Positions 1 to 6,203 of a stretch of 7,990 nucleotides of DNA are shown one piece after another. Source of the DNA: Candidatus Stahliibacteriota bacterium (lineage in GTDB: Bacteria > Hydrothermota > Tepidihabitantia > SM23-42); assembly GCA_030613445.1 (NCBI GenBank), contig JAUWLY010000121.1:1-7990 (forward strand). Reading direction: 5' to 3'. Within the stretch, counting starts at the first letter, position 1; the number at the start of each line of letters is the position of its first letter. The translations under genes and the position numbers were made by a program. Under the pieces are notes generated by a model, which worked only from the letters and a program-made list of their open reading frames with translations, searched no databases and had not been told where the DNA came from.

Positions 1-894
1 ATAACGATTGACAGCAGTGGTGCGATAACATATACGAATATTCCAGAGGGACAGATACAGTCAAGGGTTCACCTCTATATTGCGAAATTTCTCAGAGCTC
101 GTCACATAAAAAGATCGATTGAACTTGAAATCGGTAAACGGCATTTTGTTCTATCCTGTGCAAAGATTCAAAGTTCCAATGCTGGTCTTGCTATACTCCA
201 GGATATAACGGCGATTAGAAAACTGGAAGAAAAATCACGTGTTTCCAAGCAGACACAACTCCTTGCTGAATTGGGCGGTTCTTTGGCACATGAGATAAGG
301 AATCCATTGTCTTCAATTAGAGGGTCACTAGAAGTAATTCGGGATTCTGAGAAGGATGCCGATGGTCTCCATTTCATAAATATGGCACTCGATGAAACAA
401 TAAGGTTGAATGAGATCGTTACTGATTTTCTTAACTTCGCCCAGTTCGTACCACTCAAGAAGAACCGTCTGCGTATCAGTGAAGTCATAAACGAAGCGTT
501 TATTGATGCGTTGCCACGTGCAGAAGCCAAGAAGATAATGATAAAAAGAGAAGGTGATGATTTTTTCATCCTTGGTGATTTGAATAAACTGAAGGCAGGT
601 CTGCTAAATATTCTCAGTAATGCCTGCGAAGCAACCCCTGAAGGTAAAACTGTTAAGATAAGGACATATAGCAGTAAAAGGAAAGGTGTCGTTGAAATAC
701 AGGATACAGGTAAGGGTATTTCCAAACGAGCCTTGGAGAAGATTTTCGAACCTTTCTTCACGACAAAAAAAGGTGGCATAGGCCTTGGTTTGGCGATAGC
801 CATGAACATAATCGAGGCACACGAAGGAAGTATCAAAGTGGACAGTGAAATGCGTAGAGGGACCACTTTCAAGGTGACGCTGCCATTGGCGTAA
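1..894 (+). CDS. Sensor histidine kinase, PAS-HisKA-HATPase_c (5' end outside window)
   Basis: The frame is open from base 1, so 297 residues of a longer protein are visible. The first 75 or so look like the end of a PAS domain: beta-strand-like sequence closing with LQDITAIRKLEE, the usual PAS-to-helix junction. A HisKA dimerisation helix follows, with the H-box SLAHEIRNPLSS. The phospho-accepting histidine is visible residue 97, and its E98/N101 pair matches the ExxN phosphatase motif. The ATP-binding domain has an N-box (NILSNACEA, about 203-211), G1 (DTGKG, 235-239), F-box (FEPFFTTK, 249-256) and G2 (GGIGLGLAI, 258-266). All expected catalytic motifs are present, so it should be an active kinase of the NtrB/AtoS-like type. 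No membrane segment lies in the visible part, and the input signal is unknown. No response regulator follows it, so any partner would be upstream or elsewhere. The TTG at 271 falls inside the H-box region and is not a start. Confidence 0.93.
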   Translation: MTIDSSGAITYTNIPEGQIQSRVHLYIAKFLRARHIKRSIELEIGKRHFVLSCAKIQSSNAGLAILQDITAIRKLEEKSRVSKQTQLLAELGGSLAHEIRNPLSSIRGSLEVIRDSEKDADGLHFINMALDETIRLNEIVTDFLNFAQFVPLKKNRLRISEVINEAFIDALPRAEAKKIMIKREGDDFFILGDLNKLKAGLLNILSNACEATPEGKTVKIRTYSSKRKGVVEIQDTGKGISKRALEKIFEPFFTTKKGGIGLGLAIAMNIIEAHEGSIKVDSEMRRGTTFKVTLPLA

Positions 895-911
895 CGGCGA
901 ACACACTTTGT

Positions 912-1040
912 TGAAGACACGCTGCGCTGAAGACACGCTCTTGTATGCACAAGCTGTAGACATCTCACATTTGTTCGATACACTGAAATCTGCAGCTCAA
1001 TCGGAGATTAAGGCATATTTCGTGCACGCTGCGCTGGAGA
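912..1040. repeat. Short direct repeats TGAAGACACGCT / CACGCTGCGCTGRAGA
   Basis: TGAAGACACGCT occurs at 912-923 and again, identical, at 928-939, a 16-base period. An overlapping unit CACGCTGCGCTGAAGA (918-933) recurs at 1025-1040 with one change (GGAGA for GAAGA). The 8-mer GCTGCGCT in these units also appears inverted (AGCGCAGC) at 1405-1412. There are too few copies to call a family from this window alone. Confidence 0.6.
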
Positions 1041-1062
1041 CAGAAAGACACGGTGACTGGGA

Positions 1063-1112
1063 GAAACGGTGAAACGGAGAACAGAATTACGTAACGGAGT
1101 AATGGAGTTATT
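1063..1112. repeat. Degenerate octamer tract, consensus G(A/T)AACGGA
   Basis: Successive eight-base units are GAAACGGT (1063-1070), GAAACGGA (1071-1078), GTAACGGA (1091-1098) and GTAATGGA (1099-1106), with decayed sequence between and after them. The tract runs directly into the first hairpin cluster at 1122. It looks like a worn minisatellite and has no coding potential. Confidence 0.55.
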
Positions 1113-1121
1113 GGAACCTTT

Positions 1122-1171
1122 GAATCCTAACGGATTGGAAGAGATCCTTCGACTTGCTCAGGATGGAAAGG
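1122..1171. repeat. Hairpin-unit cluster 1 (two units)
   Basis: Two adjacent units have the form GA, stem, loop, complementary stem, GGAA. In the first, stem AATCC (1123-1127) pairs with GGATT (1132-1136) around loop TAAC, followed by GGAA (1137-1140). In the second, ATCCT (1144-1148) pairs with AGGAT (1160-1164) around an 11-base loop TCGACTTGCTC, followed by GGAA (1165-1168). The second unit is a 25-base copy of the unit at 1346-1370 with only two differences. These two differences are the paired bases 1148 and 1160, so the stem is kept. A weak further unit may lie at 1101-1116 (AAT/ATT then GGAA). Confidence 0.65.
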
Positions 1172-1174
1172 AGC

Positions 1175-1302
1175 GTAGGGCGTAAGGCGATTGCCAAGAA
1201 CCAAGAGCCAAATCCCAAGCTCCAAATAACTTATCGAAGATCTCGAATGCAGGTGAGAGAATTACTTAATAACTGCTTTACTCAAGGGTGTAGGGCGTAA
1301 GG
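1175..1302. repeat. 13-bp direct repeat GTAGGGCGTAAGG, two copies
   Basis: GTAGGGCGTAAGG is present without change at 1175-1187 and 1290-1302. The first copy follows hairpin cluster 1 closely, and the second precedes hairpin cluster 2. The two clusters and this 13-mer may therefore belong to one larger composite repeat, in opposite order at the two sites. Confidence 0.55.
1193..1227. repeat. Heptamer tandem tract, NCCAARN x5
   Basis: Five consecutive seven-base units fit NCCAARN: GCCAAGA, ACCAAGA, GCCAAAT, CCCAAGC and TCCAAAT. The CCAA core is invariant in all five, while the first, sixth and seventh positions vary. Similar strings occur, to my memory, between genes in many candidate-phylum genome assemblies, but I cannot check that here. 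Confidence 0.6.
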
Positions 1303-1308
1303 AGCAAT

Positions 1309-1391
1309 GATGCTAAAGCATGGAAGTGATACTTCGTATGGAAATGATCCCTCGACTTGCTCGGGATGGAATGGATTCTTCGAATGGAATG
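1309..1391. repeat. Hairpin-unit cluster 2 (four tandem units, covarying stems)
   Basis: Four units are packed head to tail without spacers: 1309-1327, 1328-1345, 1346-1373 and 1374-1391. Each begins GAT, continues with a variable base plus C, a loop, then G plus the complement of the variable base, and ends ATGGAA plus two or three bases. The stems are ATGC/GCAT, ATAC/GTAT, ATCCC/GGGAT and ATTC/GAAT. The variable stem position is G, A, C and T in turn and its partner changes to match each time. Loops are TAAA, TTC, TCGACTTGCTC and TTC. The pattern is read directly from the sequence; no function is known to me. It is not a CRISPR array because units abut and the variable part is inside the palindrome. 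Confidence 0.7.
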
Positions 1392-1413
1392 GTTCAACGG
1401 TTCCAGCGCAGCT

Positions 1414-1469
1414 CCCTGTAGTTGTCTGATTTATCAGACAATGCCCGATGAATCGGGCGACTACAAGGG
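1414..1469. repeat. Double-hairpin (three-way-junction) palindromic element
   Basis: Two hairpins sit side by side inside an outer stem. Hairpin 1 is TTGTCTGA (1422-1429) with TCAGACAA (1434-1441), loop TTTA. Hairpin 2 is GCCCGAT (1443-1449) with ATCGGGC (1452-1458), loop GA. The outer arms GTAGT (1418-1422) and ACTAC (1460-1464) pair, and CCCT (1414-1417) can extend to AGGG (1466-1469) with one bulged base. The 18-base cores 1423-1440 and 1442-1459 align as two diverged copies of one palindrome whose stem differences are paired. It ends 17 bases before the truA start. There is no T-run after either hairpin, so it is not a typical intrinsic terminator. It resembles REP/BIME-type elements in architecture. 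Confidence 0.7.
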
Positions 1470-1472
1470 CAT

Positions 1473-1477
1473 GGGAG
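1473..1477 (+). promoter_or_regulatory. Probable ribosome binding site of truA
   Basis: GGGAG lies nine bases before the ATG at 1487 and supports that start. A second possible site, GGTGA (1482-1486), would instead serve the in-frame ATG at 1496. The start is therefore uncertain by a few residues. The conserved domain begins only near the ATG at 1511. Confidence 0.45.
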
Positions 1478-1486
1478 TCACGGTGA

Positions 1487-2215
1487 ATGATGAAGATGCG
1501 GAATATTAAGATGATTATTGAATACGACGGTACTGATTTCTGCGGGTGGCAGTACCAACTTAATGAACGGACTGTTCAGGGTGAGGTTGAACACGCTCTA
1601 AAGCAACTGACCAGCGAAAACATCAGGGTGATCGGAGCTGGGAGAACTGATCAGGGGGTCCACGCGCTTGGTCAGGTCGCCAATTTCCATACATCATCAG
1701 CTCTTGGAATAAACGAAATCCATAAAGCATTGAACTCGTTAACTGGTGACGATATATATATTAAGCAGATATCTGAGCTGAACAATGATTTTCACAGTCG
1801 GTATTCGGCAAAATATAAAGTCTATCAGTATAACATAGTCTTTCGGCCATCGCCATTCAAACTGCGCCACAATTGGTATGTGAAGTATAAACTCGATTTG
1901 TCGAGGATGGAGATAGCAAAGGGATATTTGGTTGGCAAACACGATTTTAGATATTTTTCTGCGGAAAGTGACAAGGACAATACGTTCTGTATGGTCCACA
2001 GCATTAGCTTGACAGAGAAGAATTCGCGCATTATAATACAAATTAAAGGTGATCGATTCTTGAGAAGGATGGTGCGCGGGATTGTTGGTTTTTTACATGA
2101 TGCCGGTCGTGGTCATTACAAACCAGAACAGGCGCAAGATGTCTTGAACGGTAAGATAAGAGACCTTTTTTTCGCACCTGCACGAGGATTATTTCTTGTG
2201 GAGGTCAAATACTGA
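1487..2215 (+). CDS. truA: tRNA pseudouridine(38-40) synthase TruA
   Basis: TruA converts uridines 38-40 in the anticodon arm of many tRNAs to pseudouridine in the cytoplasm. The 242-residue length fits the family. The N-terminal strand IEYDGTDFCGWQ (about 11-22) is the TruA opening. The catalytic aspartate is D55 in GAGRTDQGVHA. Further family blocks are SAKYKVYQYNI, where the active-site tyrosine region lies, and the C-terminal RFLRRMVRGIVGFL. No key residue is missing. Possible starts are ATG at 1487, 1490, 1496 and 1511. The first is kept because of the GGGAG site upstream, although the leading MMKM may be extra. It is the first gene of a co-directional run, and the next gene follows after 38 bases. 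The upstream double-hairpin element lies within its leader. Confidence 0.95.
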   Translation: MMKMRNIKMIIEYDGTDFCGWQYQLNERTVQGEVEHALKQLTSENIRVIGAGRTDQGVHALGQVANFHTSSALGINEIHKALNSLTGDDIYIKQISELNNDFHSRYSAKYKVYQYNIVFRPSPFKLRHNWYVKYKLDLSRMEIAKGYLVGKHDFRYFSAESDKDNTFCMVHSISLTEKNSRIIIQIKGDRFLRRMVRGIVGFLHDAGRGHYKPEQAQDVLNGKIRDLFFAPARGLFLVEVKY

Positions 2216-2221
2216 TTCCAC

Positions 2222-2236
2222 GGGGGTTTGATAATA
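2222..2236. repeat. 15-bp direct repeat GGGGGTTTGATAATA (copy 1; copy 2 at 3664-3678)
   Basis: The same 15 bases occur in the truA-htrA gap and again within the last codons of htrA, where they encode part of RGGLIIQ. The two copies bracket almost exactly the htrA gene. The identity stops sharply on both sides. Confidence 0.6.
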
Positions 2237-2253
2237 GAAAGAAAGGATAGAAC

Positions 2254-3699
2254 ATGACGTTAACAAGGAAGAATATTTTATACGTGCTGCTTGGTATTGT
2301 GACCACGATTTTCGTAATAACTCTATACAGTAATGTATGGCCGCAGTCTTACCGTAACTCGCAAGACGGCAAAATGGTTCTAAACAGTAATGTTTCGATA
2401 CAGAGAACAAACGCCATTGTTCTGGCGGCCAATAAAGTCACGGATGCAGTAGTGTCCATATCAGTGATTCAGACAAAAATTGTGGCAACGTCTCCTTTTT
2501 TCTCACCTTATGCAGATGATTTTTTCAAAGATTTTTTCAAAGATTTTTTTCCTGAACGATACCATAAACAACAGGTCAAGAGCCTTGGTACAGGTGTTAT
2601 TATATCGCAAGATGGTTATATTTTGACTAATGAACACGTGATATCCAAGGCGACCAAAATTAAAGTAACTCTGCCTGATGCTCGACAATATGAGGGTGTG
2701 GTTGTAGTCGTAGACCGTACCATGGACCTGGCACTAATGAAGGTCGAGGCAAATGATCTACCGTATGTCGAGTTTGGGGATTCTGACGATTTACTGATCG
2801 GCGAATGGGTGATCGCCTTTGGCAACCCATTTGGATTCCTGCTTGAAGATACGAGTCCTACAGTTACGGTTGGCGTTGTCTCGGCTCTGAATAGATCAAT
2901 AAAATCAAGCCATGATGAAAGGGTCTATAAGAACATGATACAGACGGATGCGGCGATAAATCCTGGTAATTCAGGTGGCCCTTTAGTCAATGTTCTTGGT
3001 CAGGTAATTGGAATAAATAACTTTATTTTTACATCAAGCGGTGGGTCAGTAGGAATTGGATTTGCCCGCCCCATCAATTTTGCAAAGAAATTCATCGCTG
3101 AAGCGAAAAAGTACAGTAAGGTTCGTCAGCCTTGGGTTGGTTTATGGTTGCAGGATATCACTCAAGAGCTCGTTGAAAACCTTGGGATTCCAAGAATCGG
3201 TGTGATAGTAACTAATGTTGATCCCAAGAGCCCTTCTGAAGAAGTCGGTCTAAAGGTCGGCGATAGAATCGTTGAAATCAATGGTGTTCTAATAAAGCGC
3301 GTATCAGATTGGGATAGGTTCATCGCCAATGTCTTTGTGGATGATGAACTTGAAATCACTGCCTTGAGGGATGAGAGCAGGATCAAGGTCAAGCTTCTAG
3401 TTACCGAGCATAGGTATTCTGGGACGATAAGCAGGTTCGGATTATATGTCGAGGACATAAGCTCGCAGCTTGCCAAGAAATATAATTTAGGATACAAAGA
3501 CGGTGTTGTTGTGCTGGAGGTTGAAGCCAAAGGCATTGGAGAACGATTGGGTATTAGAGCGGGTGATGTTATTCTAAAAATCGATGACAAACGTATACTG
3601 AATAAGATGGATTTTAATGAAGCAATGAAAAAAGACCGCCTCCTTTATTTTATTCTGGATCGAGGGGGTTTGATAATACAGTTGTATCTAGGCTCGTGA
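2254..3699 (+). CDS. htrA: HtrA/DegP-family envelope serine protease with two PDZ domains
   Basis: This is a quality-control protease that degrades or refolds damaged envelope proteins. Residues 8-25 form a hydrophobic segment after a short basic N-terminus, a signal peptide or membrane anchor exporting the rest. The trypsin-like domain spans about 55-285. Its triad is complete: H128 in TNEHVI, D158 in RTMDLALMK and S240 in NPGNSGGPL. PDZ1 covers about 294-384 and PDZ2 about 393-478, giving 481 residues, normal for DegP-type members. The linker before the protease domain holds DFFKDFFKDFF, a phenylalanine-rich stretch comparable to the LA-loop/FF motifs of HtrA proteins, here made of a 12-base tandem repeat. 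AAAGGA (2242-2247) lies six bases before the ATG and fixes the start. It sits between truA and purB, with 16 bases to purB, so it is probably co-transcribed with them rather than being under its own stress promoter. Confidence 0.95.
   Translation: MTLTRKNILYVLLGIVTTIFVITLYSNVWPQSYRNSQDGKMVLNSNVSIQRTNAIVLAANKVTDAVVSISVIQTKIVATSPFFSPYADDFFKDFFKDFFPERYHKQQVKSLGTGVIISQDGYILTNEHVISKATKIKVTLPDARQYEGVVVVVDRTMDLALMKVEANDLPYVEFGDSDDLLIGEWVIAFGNPFGFLLEDTSPTVTVGVVSALNRSIKSSHDERVYKNMIQTDAAINPGNSGGPLVNVLGQVIGINNFIFTSSGGSVGIGFARPINFAKKFIAEAKKYSKVRQPWVGLWLQDITQELVENLGIPRIGVIVTNVDPKSPSEEVGLKVGDRIVEINGVLIKRVSDWDRFIANVFVDDELEITALRDESRIKVKLLVTEHRYSGTISRFGLYVEDISSQLAKKYNLGYKDGVVVLEVEAKGIGERLGIRAGDVILKIDDKRILNKMDFNEAMKKDRLLYFILDRGGLIIQLYLGS
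2518..2550 (+). repeat. 12-bp tandem repeat inside htrA (DFFK units)
   Basis: GATTTTTTCAAA is repeated at 2518-2529 and 2530-2541, followed by a partial third copy GATTTTTTT to 2550. It encodes DFFK-DFFK-DFF. Gain or loss of a whole unit keeps frame, while slippage in the T6-T7 runs would not. Confidence 0.8.
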
Positions 3700-3715
3700 G
3701 CCAGGGGAAAATAAT

Positions 3716-4993
3716 ATGATAAAACGTTATCAGACTAAAGAGATGGCAAAAATCTTCAATGATGAATACAAATTAGAGAAATGGCTTTTTGTGGAACGAA
3801 TTGTTGCTGAGGTCGAAGAAAAGTCAGGCGTGATTCCCTATGGGCTAAGTAACAAATTGACTAAGATAAAAGTGAAGCCGGCACGGGTTCGAGCCATAGA
3901 AAAAGTCACTAATCACGATGTTATCGCTTTTCTGGAAGCGGCAAGGGAAAAACTAGGTAAAAAAGCAGGTAAATGGTTGCACTTTGGACTTACCTCGTAT
4001 GATTTGGTCGACACCGCCTTTGTGTTGATGCTCCTTGAAGCGATCGATGTCTTGCTGGGTGATGTGAAGAAGCTCCTGAGCGTGTTGAGAAGGCTTTCCT
4101 TGAAATATAAAGGCACGCCGCAGATGGGCAGAACCCACGGCGTTTTTGCTCAACCTATTACATTCGGTTATAAAGTTGCTTCCTGGCATGAAGAAATCAA
4201 ACGGGCATATCAGCGCCTTGTTCTTGCCAGAAAAGAAATGTCCTTTGGTAAGTTGTCTGGTGCAGTTGGTACCTATACAATGTTGTCACCAGCACTCGAG
4301 AAGAGAGTAATGAAGAAGCTGGGATTGAAACCAGAACCCGTATCAACCCAAGTTCTGCCAAGGGATCGTTTTGCTTTGCTACTTGCCGTTATTGCTTTGT
4401 ATGGATGTGGACTGGAGAGGATTTCTACTGAGATCAGAAACCTCTCTCGGACTGAAATAGGTGAGGTACTTGAACCGTTTACCCGCGGGCAAAAGGGTTC
4501 TTCGGCCATGCCGCACAAGAAAAATCCGATTATCTGTGAGCGCATAAGTGGTTTGACCCGCGTTTTACGGAGTTATTTAATCCCTGCGTACGAGAATGTA
4601 ACGCTCTGGCATGAACGGGATATTACTAATTCATCAGTCGAACGGGTCATTTTTCCGGATACATTTCACTTGGCACATTATCTTACTTTGAAGACACTCT
4701 GGGTGCTTGAGAATCTGAATGTGTATCCAAAGCGTATGATGGAGAATATTAAAGCAAGCTACGGTGTTTATGCTTCCCAGAATTTAATGAACAAGCTTGT
4801 ACAAAAAGGTATGAACAGGGGAGAGGCTTATAAAACCGTGCAGCGTTTGTCTTTTAAGACTATTGCGGCAAGACAAGACCTGAAAGAGACCGTGCTTAAA
4901 GACAAGAAAGTGCGTCGATACCTTAATGGAGAAGAGATCAAAAAGATTTTTGACCTGAAGTGGTTTTTGAGGAATATAGTTGACTTCAGATAA
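3716..4993 (+). CDS. purB: Adenylosuccinate lyase
   Basis: PurB catalyses two fumarate-releasing steps: SAICAR to AICAR in purine synthesis, and adenylosuccinate to AMP. It belongs to the fumarase/aspartase superfamily and acts as a cytoplasmic homotetramer. The length of 425 residues is close to the Bacillus subtilis enzyme. Visible motifs are TNHDVIAF with H67, GLTSYDLVDT (91-100), GRTHG with H141, a candidate general acid/base, and the flexible signature loop GSSAMPHKKNP (261-271) with the catalytic serine at 262/263. AGGGG (3703-3707) lies eight bases before the ATG, which is a clear start. It follows htrA by 16 bases. The only other purine-related content in the window is this gene, so the operon is not a purine operon. 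Confidence 0.97.
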   Translation: MIKRYQTKEMAKIFNDEYKLEKWLFVERIVAEVEEKSGVIPYGLSNKLTKIKVKPARVRAIEKVTNHDVIAFLEAAREKLGKKAGKWLHFGLTSYDLVDTAFVLMLLEAIDVLLGDVKKLLSVLRRLSLKYKGTPQMGRTHGVFAQPITFGYKVASWHEEIKRAYQRLVLARKEMSFGKLSGAVGTYTMLSPALEKRVMKKLGLKPEPVSTQVLPRDRFALLLAVIALYGCGLERISTEIRNLSRTEIGEVLEPFTRGQKGSSAMPHKKNPIICERISGLTRVLRSYLIPAYENVTLWHERDITNSSVERVIFPDTFHLAHYLTLKTLWVLENLNVYPKRMMENIKASYGVYASQNLMNKLVQKGMNRGEAYKTVQRLSFKTIAARQDLKETVLKDKKVRRYLNGEEIKKIFDLKWFLRNIVDFR

Positions 4994-5012
4994 GAAATAA
5001 ATATAATTGCAG

Positions 5013-6203
5013 ATGGATTTATTTAAAAAATGTCAGACCGCTGTTGAACAAGTAAGAAAAGCACAGGAATTTGGGATTTATCCGTACTTCACACCGATTG
5101 AATCTGCCCAAGATCACCATGTCAAAATTGACGGTAGAGAATTTATAATGCTCGGGTCTAATGGATACCTTGGTCTGGCTGCTGATCCACGCATGAAAGA
5201 AGCCGCGATCAAAGCTGTAGAGAAGTACGGCTCCACGTGTTCTGGCTCAAGGTTTCTCAATGGAACACTCGATATCCACGTCAAACTTGAAGAAGACCTG
5301 GCTGAGTTCTACCAGAAAGAAGGGGCAATCGTCTTCTCGACCGGTTTTCAAGCGAATCTGGGTATTATTTCATCGCTCGGTGCTAAAGACGACATCTTGA
5401 TCATAGATCGTCAAGACCATGCTTCGATCATTGATGGCTGCCGTTTATCATTTGCGGATGTTAAGAAGTATCGCCATAATGATATGGAAGATCTGGAACG
5501 ATTATTGAAGATGCTCCCTGAAGACCGTGGTAGATTGATCATCGTTGATGGTGTATTTAGCATGGAAGGTGATCTGGCTAACCTTCCTGAAATCGTCCGT
5601 TTGAAAGAGAAATATCACGCCCGGCTGCTCGTTGACGATGCACACGGAGTCGGCGTTCATGGCGAGAAAGGTCAGGGGACATGTGAACATTTCGGTGTGC
5701 TCGATAAAGTTGATCTCATGATGGGTACATTTAGCAAAGCATTTGCATCACTGGGTGGTTTTGTTGTCGGTGACAAAGATATCATTACCCATATCAAGCA
5801 TCGCGCGCGGTCACTCATATTTTCGGCATCGATGATTCCAGCCGCAGTAGCTAGCGCCCAGAAGGCTTTGGATATCATTAAAAGCGAGCCTGAACGCCGC
5901 AAAAGACTATGGGTAATAACCGAGCGTATGTTAAAGGGTTTCAGAGATATCGGACTAGATACTGGTGATAGTGAGACGCCGGTTATCCCGATTATTACTG
6001 GTGAGGACGATCATTGCTTTGCCTTTTGGAAAGAACTGATTGCAAGCGGTATTTTCTCAAACCCGGTTATTTCCCCGGCGACACCACCTGGGCGTGCTTT
6101 GATCCGGACCAGCTATATGTCTACACATACGGATGAAGACATTGAGATAGTTTTAGAGGCATTTGCACGTTGCGCTAAGAAATTTGGTACAAAGAAACAG
6201 TGA
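5013..6203 (+). CDS. spt: Serine palmitoyltransferase-type alpha-oxoamine synthase (PLP)
   Basis: This is a fold-type I PLP enzyme of the alpha-oxoamine synthase family, 396 residues from the ATG at 5013. The predicted reaction is L-serine plus a long-chain acyl thioester to 3-keto-sphinganine, CO2 and the free thiol carrier. The PLP lysine is K242 in GTFSKAFASLGG. The cofactor-stacking histidine is H136 in DHASI, and D208 and H211 (VDDAH) contact the ring. GSRFLNGT (78-85) is also typical. The C-terminal block SNPVISPATPPGRALIRTSYMSTHT matches what I recall of Bacteroidota-type Spt better than Kbl (glycine C-acetyltransferase) or BioF. A BioF role is less likely because no biotin gene is near and the next gene belongs to the ceramide-synthase-like family. 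There is no Shine-Dalgarno before 5013 (AT-rich leader 4994-5012). The TTG at 5007 is an alternative start adding two residues. Its stop overlaps the next gene. Confidence 0.8.
   Translation: MDLFKKCQTAVEQVRKAQEFGIYPYFTPIESAQDHHVKIDGREFIMLGSNGYLGLAADPRMKEAAIKAVEKYGSTCSGSRFLNGTLDIHVKLEEDLAEFYQKEGAIVFSTGFQANLGIISSLGAKDDILIIDRQDHASIIDGCRLSFADVKKYRHNDMEDLERLLKMLPEDRGRLIIVDGVFSMEGDLANLPEIVRLKEKYHARLLVDDAHGVGVHGEKGQGTCEHFGVLDKVDLMMGTFSKAFASLGGFVVGDKDIITHIKHRARSLIFSASMIPAAVASAQKALDIIKSEPERRKRLWVITERMLKGFRDIGLDTGDSETPVIPIITGEDDHCFAFWKELIASGIFSNPVISPATPPGRALIRTSYMSTHTDEDIEIVLEAFARCAKKFGTKKQ

Larger units (their letters stand above)
895..1486. other. Gene-free repeat island between the kinase gene and truA
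   Basis: About 590 bases contain no ORF of 60 codons or more confined to the region, no tRNA and no rRNA. Most of the stretch from 912 to 1469 is made of short direct repeats, degenerate tandem repeats and small palindromes, listed separately. No convincing -35/-10 pair is visible upstream of truA. A small inverted repeat CTTGT/ACAAG with loop ATGC lies at 940-953. The region reads as a landing zone for several families of intergenic repeats. It may also hold the kinase transcript's end and the promoter of the downstream operon, but I cannot place either. Confidence 0.8.

Noticed and set aside
271..894. TTG start giving a short 207-residue kinase
   Set aside because: The frame is open to base 1 with a PAS-like end upstream, and the TTG codon lies within the H-box region.
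168..983. Long minus-strand ORF (271 codons) opposite the kinase gene
   Set aside because: It is antisense to well-conserved HisKA and HATPase motifs, is low-complexity serine/leucine-rich, and resembles no family I recognise. It is a shadow of the kinase.
1309..1391. CRISPR array
   Set aside because: Units abut without spacers, are 18-28 bases long, and the variable bases lie in paired stem positions. There are no cas genes.
1418..1464. Intrinsic terminator of the kinase transcript
   Set aside because: Neither hairpin is followed by a T-run, and the element lies more than 500 bases beyond the kinase stop.
3162..3590. Minus-strand ORF of 142 codons opposite the HtrA PDZ domains
   Set aside because: It is antisense to clear PDZ sequence and is serine/threonine/leucine-rich without recognisable motifs.
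5013..6203. Glycine C-acetyltransferase (Kbl) or BioF
   Set aside because: The enzyme family is shared and cannot be excluded, but the C-terminal NPV..PA..P...LIR.SYM.THT block and the coupling to a ceramide-synthase-like gene favour Spt. No threonine dehydrogenase or biotin gene is present.
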